Below, piece after piece: positions 45,198-53,146 of a stretch of DNA of 64,000 nucleotides. Each line of letters opens with the position of its first letter. The first letter of the stretch is position 1. The notes beneath the pieces were generated by a model, which had not been told where the DNA came from, did not search any database, and saw nothing but the letters and a program-made list of their open reading frames with translations. The translations under genes and the position numbers were made by a program. This DNA comes from Bacillus sp. FJAT-22090 (lineage in GTDB: Bacteria > Bacillota > Bacilli > Bacillales_A > Planococcaceae), in the NCBI RefSeq assembly GCF_007676755.1, contig NZ_VEBK01000003.1, positions 310,001 to 374,000 on the forward strand, in the 5' to 3' direction.

Positions 45198-45583
45198 TAC
45201 CACCACTTACTTGCTGCTTCGATTGTTTCCAATCGAACGACACCTTTTTGCATAGGAGGTGGACAAGATTTATTGTATTCAATTATTTTTTCATTTACTT
45301 TTGTTACGCGAAATTGCAAGCCTTCCTTACTACCGTTTGTATATTTTTCAGCAATGTCTTGTAACTCATCGCGTATCGAGTGCTGAAGTTTTAACCAATG
45401 TGGTTTATACCCAGCATCTTTTGCGATTTTCTGAAAATGTTGAAACACGTCTCCGGACAAGTATTCTTCTGATAATGGCTTTCCTTGCCCTTTTAAATTA
45501 TCCATGCCGCCTGTTTTTTCATATTCTCTTAAGATATCCCCGATTAAATCATTACTTGGTTTATTGAAGCTGTCTTTATCCAT
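45197..45583 (-). CDS. DUF1992 (DnaJC28-like) protein
   Basis: D-L-I-G-D-I-L-R-E-Y-E-K-T-G-G-M-D-N-L-K-G-Q-G-K-P-L is the DUF1992 signature (DNAJC28 conserved domain); there is no J domain. The protein is soluble, about 128 residues, and ends in a Trp pair. Several starts are possible (TTG 45607, ATG 45598, ATG 45583); 45583 is preferred from family length and a GAGG element upstream. The frame overlaps the PH-domain gene by four bases if TTG is used, showing close coupling. Function is unknown. Confidence 0.85.
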   Translation of the reverse strand: MDKDSFNKPSNDLIGDILREYEKTGGMDNLKGQGKPLSEEYLSGDVFQHFQKIAKDAGYKPHWLKLQHSIRDELQDIAEKYTNGSKEGLQFRVTKVNEKIIEYNKSCPPPMQKGVVRLETIEAASKWW

Positions 45584-45603
45584 TTGCCGAAACCTCATTT
45601 CTT

Positions 45604-46047
45604 TCAATGAATATGCGGTGCTTTTTCAGTTAAAACCTGTAAAAATGTTACTTGCTCTTTAGGTGATATTATCACACTTCCCATTAAAGCCTTTTTATAA
45701 TGAATTTCAAGTGCATCCTTTGATGAAAGAATACGATATCCTGCAATAATATTCGTTGTTGGATTCACTTTTGTTATATCCTCATATGGAATTTTACTAC
45801 GGAATGGACCACCTCGAACAAATAGGTATTCATCTGTAAATGTATACTCAATGTCAAAGGAAATCCATACTATAAAACCTGCACATAAAAGAAACAATCC
45901 AACCGTTATCCAAACCGCAGTCATATCAGGCGATTTTGTAAAAAATAATTCAAATACTGCTGGCAAGAGTGTTGCCAATCCAATTATTGCAATTGCTACC
46001 GATATAAAGGTTATAAAAGTATTATCTCGTTTTGACCTAAACGTCAT
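45604..46047 (-). CDS. Membrane protein with bacterial PH domain
   Basis: Two membrane helices (about residues 12-33 and 43-62) are followed by a PH-like domain: Y-T-F-T-D-E-Y-L-F-V-R-G-G-P-F-R-S-K-I-P-Y-E-D-I-T-K-V. This matches small Bacillus PH-domain membrane proteins. GAGGTGG lies before the ATG. It sits 13 bp after the AI-2E transporter gene and just before the DUF1992 gene in one operon. Role unknown. Confidence 0.85.
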   Translation of the reverse strand: MTFRSKRDNTFITFISVAIAIIGLATLLPAVFELFFTKSPDMTAVWITVGLFLLCAGFIVWISFDIEYTFTDEYLFVRGGPFRSKIPYEDITKVNPTTNIIAGYRILSSKDALEIHYKKALMGSVIISPKEQVTFLQVLTEKAPHIH

Positions 46048-46059
46048 CGTTCCACCTCG

Positions 46060-47139
46060 CTAGACGGATTCCGTTGCCGCATCCTTAATACTTTCCCGAT
46101 GGACATAAATATTTTTTAATACCGACTTCACTACTGCGTAAGTTGGTACCCCTAAAATAATTCCCCATAGCCCTGCAATATTACCTGCTGCTAAAATAAT
46201 CGTAATAACGGTTAATGGATGAATATCTAAAGATTTCCCCATTACATTCGGTGTGATGAAATTACTTTCAATCTGTTGCGAAACAAGCATAATAATCGCT
46301 ACATATATCGCCATTTTTGGCTCTTGGATTAACGCAATAATAATGGCCGGTACAAGTGCAATATACGGCCCTAAAAAAGGAATAACGTTCATCATCATGC
46401 CAAATAAACCGAGCAATAATGAGTACTGAAGACCAATTGCAAAATAACCGATGAAGAGCATAACACCAACTAAAAAGCTGACAAACAACTGACCTTGAAT
46501 ATAAGAACGTAATGTATCGTCTATATCAGCTAAAGTCTTGCGGATCCAAGTTCTTTTGTCTCCTTTAAAAAAGTTGGCAACAAAAGGAGCAAATTTTTCA
46601 TGATCTTTTAACATATACACTAGGAAAAACGGTACTAAGACAAGCAAGAATACTCCTTGGAATACGTTTTGTATAAACTTGATCAATAAAGAGCCTGTTG
46701 CCACGGCGATCGTATCCACTCTGCCCGACACTTCATCAATTGTCTTTTGCAATGACTCTGGAAATCTATCTTGTTGAGCAAATACATATTGCGTTAGTTG
46801 TTCTACATCTTTCACAATTTCTGGTGTATTTTTAACAAGTGTATTCACTTGCTTTGTAAGAGGTGGGCCAACTAATGCATAGAATCCCCAACCTAATAAA
46901 CCAATCACAATAAACACAGATAGAATACTCGCCCATCTCGGAGTTTTTTTAGACTCTAACCACTTTAAAAGCGGTCTTGTTAAATAAAATAATACGCCAC
47001 CTATCAGTAAAGGCATAAAGATTGTTTGTCCAATAATAACTAGTGGTGAAAAAATGCTTTTCACTTTCATAAACATAAAAATGATTAATAATGTCAATAG
47101 TATTGCCACGCCTACTTGAAACCAACGCTTGTTTGCCAT
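46060..47139 (-). CDS. AI-2E family transporter
   Basis: The 359-residue membrane protein has about seven to eight helices and the family blocks P-F-F-L-V-Y-M-L-K-D, G-M-M-M-N-V-I-P-F-L-G-P-Y-I-A and Q-Q-I-E-S-N-F-I-T-P-N-V-M-G. Members have been linked to AI-2 export and to sodium/proton or other exchange; here the substrate is unknown. AAAGGATG precedes the ATG. It heads the three-gene operon with the PH and DUF1992 genes. Confidence 0.93.
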   Translation of the reverse strand: MANKRWFQVGVAILLTLLIIFMFMKVKSIFSPLVIIGQTIFMPLLIGGVLFYLTRPLLKWLESKKTPRWASILSVFIVIGLLGWGFYALVGPPLTKQVNTLVKNTPEIVKDVEQLTQYVFAQQDRFPESLQKTIDEVSGRVDTIAVATGSLLIKFIQNVFQGVFLLVLVPFFLVYMLKDHEKFAPFVANFFKGDKRTWIRKTLADIDDTLRSYIQGQLFVSFLVGVMLFIGYFAIGLQYSLLLGLFGMMMNVIPFLGPYIALVPAIIIALIQEPKMAIYVAIIMLVSQQIESNFITPNVMGKSLDIHPLTVITIILAAGNIAGLWGIILGVPTYAVVKSVLKNIYVHRESIKDAATESV

Positions 47140-47297
47140 CCATGCTCACATCCTTTCCTTTTCCTTACTTAATAGTTATTACGTTTCTCCACTATGGAGG
47201 TTTCACTTTATTATGTATCTTACCATTTTTAACTGTAAGCTGTATGTAACAACCAGATTGCCAAATGGTATATTACCGTCTGATCGAACATTTATCG

Positions 47298-47336
47298 AAA
47301 ACGAGCTCGGAGTTTAGTTAGCTCCAAGCTCGTTTT
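47298..47336. terminator. Free-standing terminator-like hairpin
   Basis: AAAACGAGCT and GGAG pair with CTCC and AGCTCGTTTT. No gene end is adjacent; the nearest gene is divergent from it. Confidence 0.6.
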
Positions 47337-47437
47337 AGTGAACTAATCGTTTCTCTGTTGCAACCCTACACGTAATGCGTTGACATAGGAATATTGCGCT
47401 TTATAGGGAAAATGCGACTTAACAGGCAACCGCTATG

Positions 47438-47620
47438 ATTTTCTCTGCTTGTGGACGCTTTCCGCCGAGTGAGCGATGAGCCCCCCCTCGCCGCTTAAGC
47501 GTCGTTGGTGTGTCTCATTTGCCCACAGCGGAACAAAGGCTAAGATCGTCACATCGTGTGGCAACACCTTCGACCAACATCTTGTTGGCCTCGGCAGGAG
47601 TCGCCTCCAGCAGAGAAAAT
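47438..47620. repeat. GC-rich element with 12-bp terminal inverted repeats
   Basis: ATTTTCTCTGCT (47438-47449) and AGCAGAGAAAAT (47609-47620) bound a GC-rich 183-bp block. Inside are GACGCTTTCCG and GTGAGCGATGAG, shared in opposite orientation with 48085-48210. It resembles GC-rich intergenic repeats of Bacillus relatives; no transposase is encoded. Confidence 0.7.
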
Positions 47621-47924
47621 CAAAGAAAATTGCTTATCTTCCAGTATCGACTTGCTAAAAAATATACCTTTTTCTCGTACGGGAGAATCCGATAAATAAA
47701 CTTGGGTAACCAATCGGTTGTTTAAAGTAGAGAAAGCAGATTATGATTTCCCGACATGATAGGGACAATGTGTCGCATATTGGTTGCTATCCCAGCATAA
47801 AAGTTCCATCTATTCAAAATGTTGCGCAATATTGAATGGACCATCTTATTCATGTTGATTAAGCGGATACTATAGAGGAAGTGCATGGTAATCAGTGTCC
47901 ACTAGCCTTTACATAGAGAATTGG

Positions 47925-48020
47925 TTGCGCTCGTTGTCGATTTGGTTGCTTCCAAGCGCAAACTGGTTGCGTTGCCTACTGAATTGGTTGCTTTCAAGTG
48001 ACAATTGGTCTCGCTAAGCC
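47925..48020. repeat. TTGGTTGC intergenic repeat array
   Basis: TTGGTTGC and close variants (CTGGTTGC, TTGGTCTC) occur five times at intervals of about 20 bp. The same motif family is at 9531-9645 and, inverted, at 1130-1640. Confidence 0.75.
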
Positions 48021-48084
48021 ATTTCCTTACTTTTAATGGCTAATAAATACAGATAAAAGCCTCTATTTTGATGGATTGAAGCGA

Positions 48085-48210
48085 AAAGGGCGGCGGCTCC
48101 AGTGGGATTAAGTGAGTAAGATGAGACTTCACAGGCGGCCGCGTATGCGGACGGTGAAGACTCATCGCTCACCCCACGGAAAGCGTCGGACCTTCAGTGG
48201 AAATCCAAGC
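48085..48210. repeat. GC-rich element, second copy in reverse orientation
   Basis: CTCATCGCTCAC and CGGAAAGCGTC are the reverse complement of the internal blocks at 47438-47620. The copy is diverged and lacks clear terminal repeats. The remaining 47140-48235 sequence holds no gene. Confidence 0.6.
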
Positions 48211-48235
48211 GGACACTTCCTTACGACGCACTATT

Positions 48236-49672
48236 CTATTTATGTGCTATATGCACTTTGAGCTGTTTACCTTTAATCGTAGTGTTTCTCATCGTCTTTA
48301 AAACAAGCGGACCTTTGCCATTCAAAATTTCGACATATGTCACATTATCTTGGATTGTAATGATGCCAATGTCATCTGCAGTCATTCCATTTATTTTGGC
48401 AATGGTCCCTACAAAGTCCACTGCTCGAAGCTTCTTCTTTTTACCGCCATTGAAGTATAGTTTTGTAATATTGGCATTAAGCTGTTCACTTTTAGATTTT
48501 TTTAATTCTGGTTGCTCTTGCATCTTCAAGTCAAATGCAGCACGGTTTCTCGATACTGTTTCCGCGGATAACTCGGGACCGTTCGGGATTTCAAAGCCTA
48601 TGAATGTTTCAATTTCTTTTACAAATTTATCTTCATATGGCGTTGCTAGCATAATCGATTTCCCACTACGCCCCGCACGACCAGTTCTTCCAGTTCGGTG
48701 GACATAACTTTCTTGTTCAAGTGGAACGTCATAGTGAACAACATGTGTGATGTCTTCAATATCGATACCTCGAGCTGCAACATCTGTAGCGATCAAGTAA
48801 CGGAAATCTCCTCTTTTGAAATCATCCATCACTTCAAAACGATCTTCCTGCATCATTCCACCATGAATTTTATCTGCCGTGTACCCTTTTTCGTCTAATA
48901 TATCTACAAGTTGTTCCACTCGTTCTTTTGTTCGACAAAAGATGATACAACTGTCTGGGTTTTCAATAATCGTTAGTTTTTCGAGGAATGAAACCTTAAG
49001 TTCCTCCTGCACTACATACTTCACATGCTCAATATTAGGAGCATTATCTTCGGCAGCATTGATTTCAATTGAAATGGGTTGCTTCATATACTTACTACTC
49101 AACTTTTTAATCTCATCAGACAAAGTAGCTGAAAATAACATCGTTGTGCGTTTTGTAGGAAGCAATTTAATGATTGATGTAACTTGCTCTAAAAAGCCCA
49201 TATTCAACATTTCATCTGCTTCATCGATCACTAAATATTCTATTTTGGATACATCTAGTGTTCCTTTTTCGATATGATCTAGGACGCGACCTGGCGTTCC
49301 AACGACAATATGTGTTTTTTGCTTTAGTGCTAGTTTTTGTTTAGCGAATGGCGATTTCCCGTATAGGGCTAGTCCTTTTATCCGTTTATATCGTCCGATA
49401 TTCGTTATATCTTCTTGTACTTGAACAGCTAACTCCCGTGTAGGTGTGAGGACTAGTGCCTGTGGTTTGTTTTCTTCCCAATCGACAAGTTCACATAATG
49501 GGGTTGCAAATGCAGCCGTTTTTCCGCTACCCGTTTTAGATTTCACAAGTATATCTTGCTTTTCTAAGGCAATAGGAATAACCTTCTGTTGTACTTCAGT
49601 TGGCTCTGTGTAGCCTAGTTGTTCTATGGCATGTAAAATCTTTTCATCTAACTTTAACTCTTTAAAATGCAC
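48236..49672 (-). CDS. dbpA: DEAD-box RNA helicase, DbpA/YxiN-like
   Basis: All helicase motifs are visible: Q motif, [24 protein letters not shown], and [10 protein letters not shown]. The C-terminal 75 residues ([20 protein letters not shown]) form the DbpA RNA-binding domain that recognises 23S rRNA hairpin 92, so a role in large-subunit assembly is likely. The 478-residue length agrees. GTG start behind AAGAGGAG. Confidence 0.95.
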   Translation of the reverse strand: MHFKELKLDEKILHAIEQLGYTEPTEVQQKVIPIALEKQDILVKSKTGSGKTAAFATPLCELVDWEENKPQALVLTPTRELAVQVQEDITNIGRYKRIKGLALYGKSPFAKQKLALKQKTHIVVGTPGRVLDHIEKGTLDVSKIEYLVIDEADEMLNMGFLEQVTSIIKLLPTKRTTMLFSATLSDEIKKLSSKYMKQPISIEINAAEDNAPNIEHVKYVVQEELKVSFLEKLTIIENPDSCIIFCRTKERVEQLVDILDEKGYTADKIHGGMMQEDRFEVMDDFKRGDFRYLIATDVAARGIDIEDITHVVHYDVPLEQESYVHRTGRTGRAGRSGKSIMLATPYEDKFVKEIETFIGFEIPNGPELSAETVSRNRAAFDLKMQEQPELKKSKSEQLNANITKLYFNGGKKKKLRAVDFVGTIAKINGMTADDIGIITIQDNVTYVEILNGKGPLVLKTMRNTTIKGKQLKVHIAHK

Positions 49673-49691
49673 TATGCATAATCTCCTCTTA

Positions 49692-50042
49692 CTAACTAAT
49701 TTTAATTACTATTATATCTGAGTCTTCTACCGCTTTTAGTGCGTGTTTTTCAAACGGATTCATATGAAGAATGTTTCCAGTTGTTACTAGCTGTTCTACA
49801 CCTTCAACTGTAAATAGCACTTTTCCTTTTCTCACAACAATCAGGACATATTCTTTTGCATCATGCTCTTTTATTTCTTCTCCTGTTCGCAATTGAATAT
49901 TCATCACATGATGTTGATCGAATTGAATAACTTTCGACACAAGTTTCTCTTTTTCTTCCAACAAATATGGCGTTTCGACTAATTGCATTCGAATTCTACC
50001 CCCATCTACTTCGTATTCTTCTTTTAATAACCCCTTTTTCAT
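49692..50042 (-). CDS. Cupin-fold protein
   Basis: The 116-residue protein has a single cupin-like barrel: [22 protein letters not shown] and the second motif [14 protein letters not shown]. Metal ligand residues (His, Glu, His) are partly kept. It lies 20 bp upstream of the DbpA-like helicase gene and probably shares its transcript. Role unknown. Confidence 0.8.
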   Translation of the reverse strand: MKKGLLKEEYEVDGGRIRMQLVETPYLLEEKEKLVSKVIQFDQHHVMNIQLRTGEEIKEHDAKEYVLIVVRKGKVLFTVEGVEQLVTTGNILHMNPFEKHALKAVEDSDIIVIKIS

Positions 50043-50115
50043 ATAATAGCAAGATATCTATGGTATAATAGAAATATCGCTATTTGCGTAATAAAACTAG
50101 AAAAGAGGCAAATAC

Positions 50116-50337
50116 ATGAGTTTCCAACGTCAACCAAAAGAAGTTTCAGACTTCGTAGCAGCACGGAAAATTGATGAGAAGATCTCTTTTTCTCGCAACG
50201 ATCACGAAGTACAAGGTACTATTTTCAAAATTCTAGAACACTCAGTTATTGTCGAAATATCTACGGAAGATGCGAAGAAGATTAATGTTCCTTCTAATTT
50301 AACAGTAGTATCACATAAAAATTATACGGTGATATAA
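50116..50337 (+). CDS. DUF2187-family protein (YkvS-like)
   Basis: A 73-residue beta-rich protein with E-V-Q-G-T-I-F-K-I-L-E-H-S-V-I-V-E-I and a closing V-V-S-H-K-N-Y matches the DUF2187/YkvS family. AAAGAGG precedes the ATG. Its 3' end overlaps the recQ end by 16 bases (convergent). Function is unknown. Confidence 0.87.
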   Translation: MSFQRQPKEVSDFVAARKIDEKISFSRNDHEVQGTIFKILEHSVIVEISTEDAKKINVPSNLTVVSHKNYTVI

Positions 50338-52088
50338 CGATTAATCTCTTCCAGAAAGGCTTTTCCGTATTTATCTCTTTTATTTGCACCTACACCGTGC
50401 ACCTCTAATAATTCTTCTTCGGTTTGCGGACGCTTTACACACATATCTTGTAGTGTCTTATCAGAAAAAATAACAAACGGTGGTACACTTGCCTCGTCCG
50501 CAATTTTTTTCCGAAGTATCCTTAATGCCTCAAATAACGGATCACTTTTCGCAATTTGTTTCGTTACTGCGACTCCCTTACGCATTACCTGCCTCTTTCC
50601 AAGCAATACATCTTTTCCTTTATCCGAAACGTATATTGTAGGCAAACTTCCATGGTTAACTAATAGTATACCTTCCGAAATCATAAACTCCATTAATCCA
50701 GAAACTTCTTTTAATGACTGATTCTTTAATATTCCGTAAGTCGATAGTTTCGTAAAACCAAAATCCATTACTTTTTTGTTTTGAGAACCTGTTAAAACTT
50801 GGGCCGTAATTGTTTTCCCAAATTTTTGTCCCATCCGAACGACACAAGATAATACCATCTGTACTTCTTTTGTAACGTCCTGCACTTCTCTTGCATCTGT
50901 ACAATTTCCACAACGCCCACATGACTCCGCATCTGGTTCTCCGAAATAGGTGACGATAAACTGCTGTAGACAATTTTCTGTATGGCAGTAATCGACCATC
51001 CCTTGTAGCTTTTCTAGCTCCCCTGGAATTCTCTCCCGATCTAAAGCTTGATCAATTAGGAATCGTTGTGTTTGCACGTCCTGTGATGCATATAACACGA
51101 CACATTCACTCGGAAGACCGTCACGACCTGCCCTACCCGCTTCCTGGTAATAGCTTTCCATGTTTTTAGGAAGCTGATAATGAATGACGTATCGCACATT
51201 CGATTTATCGATCCCCATTCCAAATGCATTTGTAGCAACCATTACTTGTGCTTCATCCGTCAGAAACCGCTCCTGCTCCTTGTTACGAAAAGCTTCTGGT
51301 AATCCCGCATGGTATTTCGCTGTTCGTACCCCAGCCTTGTTTAATAATTCATATAGCTGATCCACCGTTTTCCGTGTTGCAGCGTAAATAATACCTACCT
51401 CTTGAGCATTCTTTTTAATAAATTCTTTTAGAAATTTATTTTTATCTTGTCCAAGCACGACCGAAAAGGATAGATTGGAACGCGCAAAACCTGTAATCAC
51501 TGTATTATCCTCTTCTATTTGAAGCAAACGACATATATCTGCACGAACGTCTGGAGTCGCAGTAGCTGTTAACGCTAGAACAACCGGCTCCGTTTCAAAT
51601 ACATCCTTTAATCGATGAATGGCACGATAGCTTGGTCTAAAGTCGTGACCCCATTGGGAAATACAGTGCGCTTCATCAACTGCGATTAATGGTACTTTTA
51701 CATGTTTTAATTGGTTCAAAAAGCTTGGAGACTCTAATCTTTCAGGTGCTATATAAAGTAAACGATATTGCCCATTTTGTACTTCTTCCATCGTTTCTCT
51801 TACTTCTTCTACTGTTAATGTACTATTGATAAAAGTCGCTGAAATGCCTGCTTGTATTAATGTATCTACTTGATCCTTCATAAGAGAAATTAGAGGAGAA
51901 ATAACAATTGTCGTCCCATCTAATAGGAGCGATGGAATTTGGTAGCAGAGTGATTTCCCACCACCTGTAGGCATGACACAAAGACTTGACTTATTATCTA
52001 ACACAAAGTTAATAATCGTTTCTTGTCCTTCTCGAAACGAATCGTACCCAAAGTAATCTTGTAGTAATTTACGTGCATTTTCCAGCAT
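50322..52088 (-). CDS. recQ: ATP-dependent DNA helicase RecQ
   Basis: RecQ unwinds DNA 3'-5' in repair and recombination. Walker A is M-P-T-G-G-G-K-S; the D-E-A-H box lies in A-V-D-E-A-H-C-I-S-Q-W-G-H-D-F-R-P. Helicase motif VI is Q-E-A-G-R-A-G-R-D-G. A zinc-binding RQC subdomain (C-G-R-C-G-N-C, about residues 372-392) and an HRDC domain at the end (A-L-R-I-L-R-K-K-I-A) follow. The 588-residue length fits the shorter Bacillus RecQ. AGGAGG precedes the ATG. Confidence 0.96.
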   Translation of the reverse strand: MLENARKLLQDYFGYDSFREGQETIINFVLDNKSSLCVMPTGGGKSLCYQIPSLLLDGTTIVISPLISLMKDQVDTLIQAGISATFINSTLTVEEVRETMEEVQNGQYRLLYIAPERLESPSFLNQLKHVKVPLIAVDEAHCISQWGHDFRPSYRAIHRLKDVFETEPVVLALTATATPDVRADICRLLQIEEDNTVITGFARSNLSFSVVLGQDKNKFLKEFIKKNAQEVGIIYAATRKTVDQLYELLNKAGVRTAKYHAGLPEAFRNKEQERFLTDEAQVMVATNAFGMGIDKSNVRYVIHYQLPKNMESYYQEAGRAGRDGLPSECVVLYASQDVQTQRFLIDQALDRERIPGELEKLQGMVDYCHTENCLQQFIVTYFGEPDAESCGRCGNCTDAREVQDVTKEVQMVLSCVVRMGQKFGKTITAQVLTGSQNKKVMDFGFTKLSTYGILKNQSLKEVSGLMEFMISEGILLVNHGSLPTIYVSDKGKDVLLGKRQVMRKGVAVTKQIAKSDPLFEALRILRKKIADEASVPPFVIFSDKTLQDMCVKRPQTEEELLEVHGVGANKRDKYGKAFLEEINRYITV

Positions 52089-52131
52089 TCTAGTACCTCC
52101 TATCTTGTTAAGAAAAAAAGGAAAACAGATT

Positions 52132-52362
52132 TTACTTTCTGCTTCCCTTTTTGTTTACGTCCTGCTGATTTGGTTTCGGGTCTACTTTTTGTACATCAGA
52201 CCCTAAAAGTACATATCCCAATCCTCCCGATACAATACAAGCTCCTACCGTGATCAGTAATTTATGTAAAAATGGTACTTCACTATGATCTTTTTGGAGA
52301 ATCCAAGTAGCAAGCACAGCCACTACAACCATAATCGGAATAACAACTTTCGATTTTTTCAC
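52132..52362 (-). CDS. Small membrane protein of unknown function
   Basis: The 76-residue product has two hydrophobic segments (about 7-22 and 33-54) and a charged C-terminal tail. AAGGAAG precedes the GTG start. It lies 43 bp upstream of recQ on the same strand. No family is recognised. Confidence 0.65.
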   Translation of the reverse strand: MKKSKVVIPIMVVVAVLATWILQKDHSEVPFLHKLLITVGACIVSGGLGYVLLGSDVQKVDPKPNQQDVNKKGSRK

Positions 52363-52853
52363 GACGAACTTCCTTCCTTACACATGTATAGTATATTGTA
52401 CCACAAGAATAGAGTTAGAAAGGGAGTTGAACTGCGTAAAAATCGCAACTTTTTGTCACGTTTTATATTGTTTATCCTTGGAGACTACCGAAATAGTTTA
52501 AACAGGTAGCACCAGTCATAGCTGAGGCATTAAGTTGAGTGTTGGTTCTACTCAGTCTGAAAAATATTTGAAGGGACCTTTAATAACGAAAGGGACCTAT
52601 TCAACGTTTCTAAAGATACTGGCTATTTATTTGTCAGTTAAATGTTCTAAACGAAAATAGAAAATGTTAAGTCTATAATTCTATTAGTAGTTGTAGGGTC
52701 CTTTTTAGTAATTTCTATAATTTAACAGAAGTGTAATTTTGTAAAGAAATATAAAGAAAAATATAATATTCTAAATTTTCTATACTAGTGTATTTTTAGT
52801 AAACTATAATAACTGTGATGGCCCGTCAAAATAGAAAAAAGGAGGAAATGAGA
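52363..52853 (+). promoter_or_regulatory. Control region of the lanthipeptide operon
   Basis: No gene is seen. A good -10 (TATAAT, 52805-52810) has no matching -35, as expected of an activator-dependent promoter. TTCTA is repeated at 52769 and 52778. Further upstream AAGGGACCT occurs at 52571 and 52590, and an inverted AGGGTCCTTTT at 52696. These are candidate sites for the response regulators of the cluster. Confidence 0.5.
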
Positions 52854-53033
52854 ATGGCAAACAAAGACTTATTTGATTTAGATTTACAAGTTTCTAAAAC
52901 GGATGGTACTGTAACACCACAAATTACAAGTTATATGTTATGTACTCCAGGTACATGTTGGAAAACTTGTAAAGGCGATGCAACACTAAACTCAAATTGC
53001 TGTATCGGTAAGACAAGCGTTACTTGTGCATAA
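52854..53033 (+). CDS. lanA: Class I lanthipeptide precursor
   Basis: The 59-residue precursor has a 23-residue leader with the FxLD-type box F-D-L-D-L and a Pro-Gln cleavage site (V-T-P-Q), followed by a 36-residue core. The core starts I-T-S-Y-M-L-C-T-P-G, close to the nisin/subtilin ring A and B region, but continues T-C-W-K-T-C and ends V-T-C-A, with six Cys and ten Ser/Thr in all. ATG 52854 lies eight bases after GGAGG, ruling out the upstream GTG. lanB, lanT and lanC follow. Ring pattern beyond A is unknown. It is probably a lipid II-binding antibiotic, by homology of the N-terminus only. Confidence 0.93.
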   Translation: MANKDLFDLDLQVSKTDGTVTPQITSYMLCTPGTCWKTCKGDATLNSNCCIGKTSVTCA

Positions 53034-53056
53034 ACACACAAAAAAATAGTTCAAAA

Positions 53057-53098
53057 GATAAATACAGAAGAAGCAAATAAACTTCTTCTGTATTTATC
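53057..53098 (+). terminator. Attenuating hairpin between lanA and lanB
   Basis: A perfect 17-bp stem (GATAAATACAGAAGAAG and complement) with an eight-base loop follows lanA; only GTTT follows, so it is likely a leaky terminator or mRNA-stability element giving more precursor than enzyme. Confidence 0.8.
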
Positions 53099-53146
53099 GT
53101 TTCCAGTAGAATCTGATATTTATATTTATGAATATAGGAGGATAAA

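Noticed and set aside
47476-47695. Two short frames in the GC-rich element
   Set aside because: Frames arise from the repeat, have no ribosome binding site and no family.
52815-52853. Longer lanA start at GTG 52815
   Set aside because: It would translate through the GGAGG ribosome binding site; ATG 52854 gives the standard leader.
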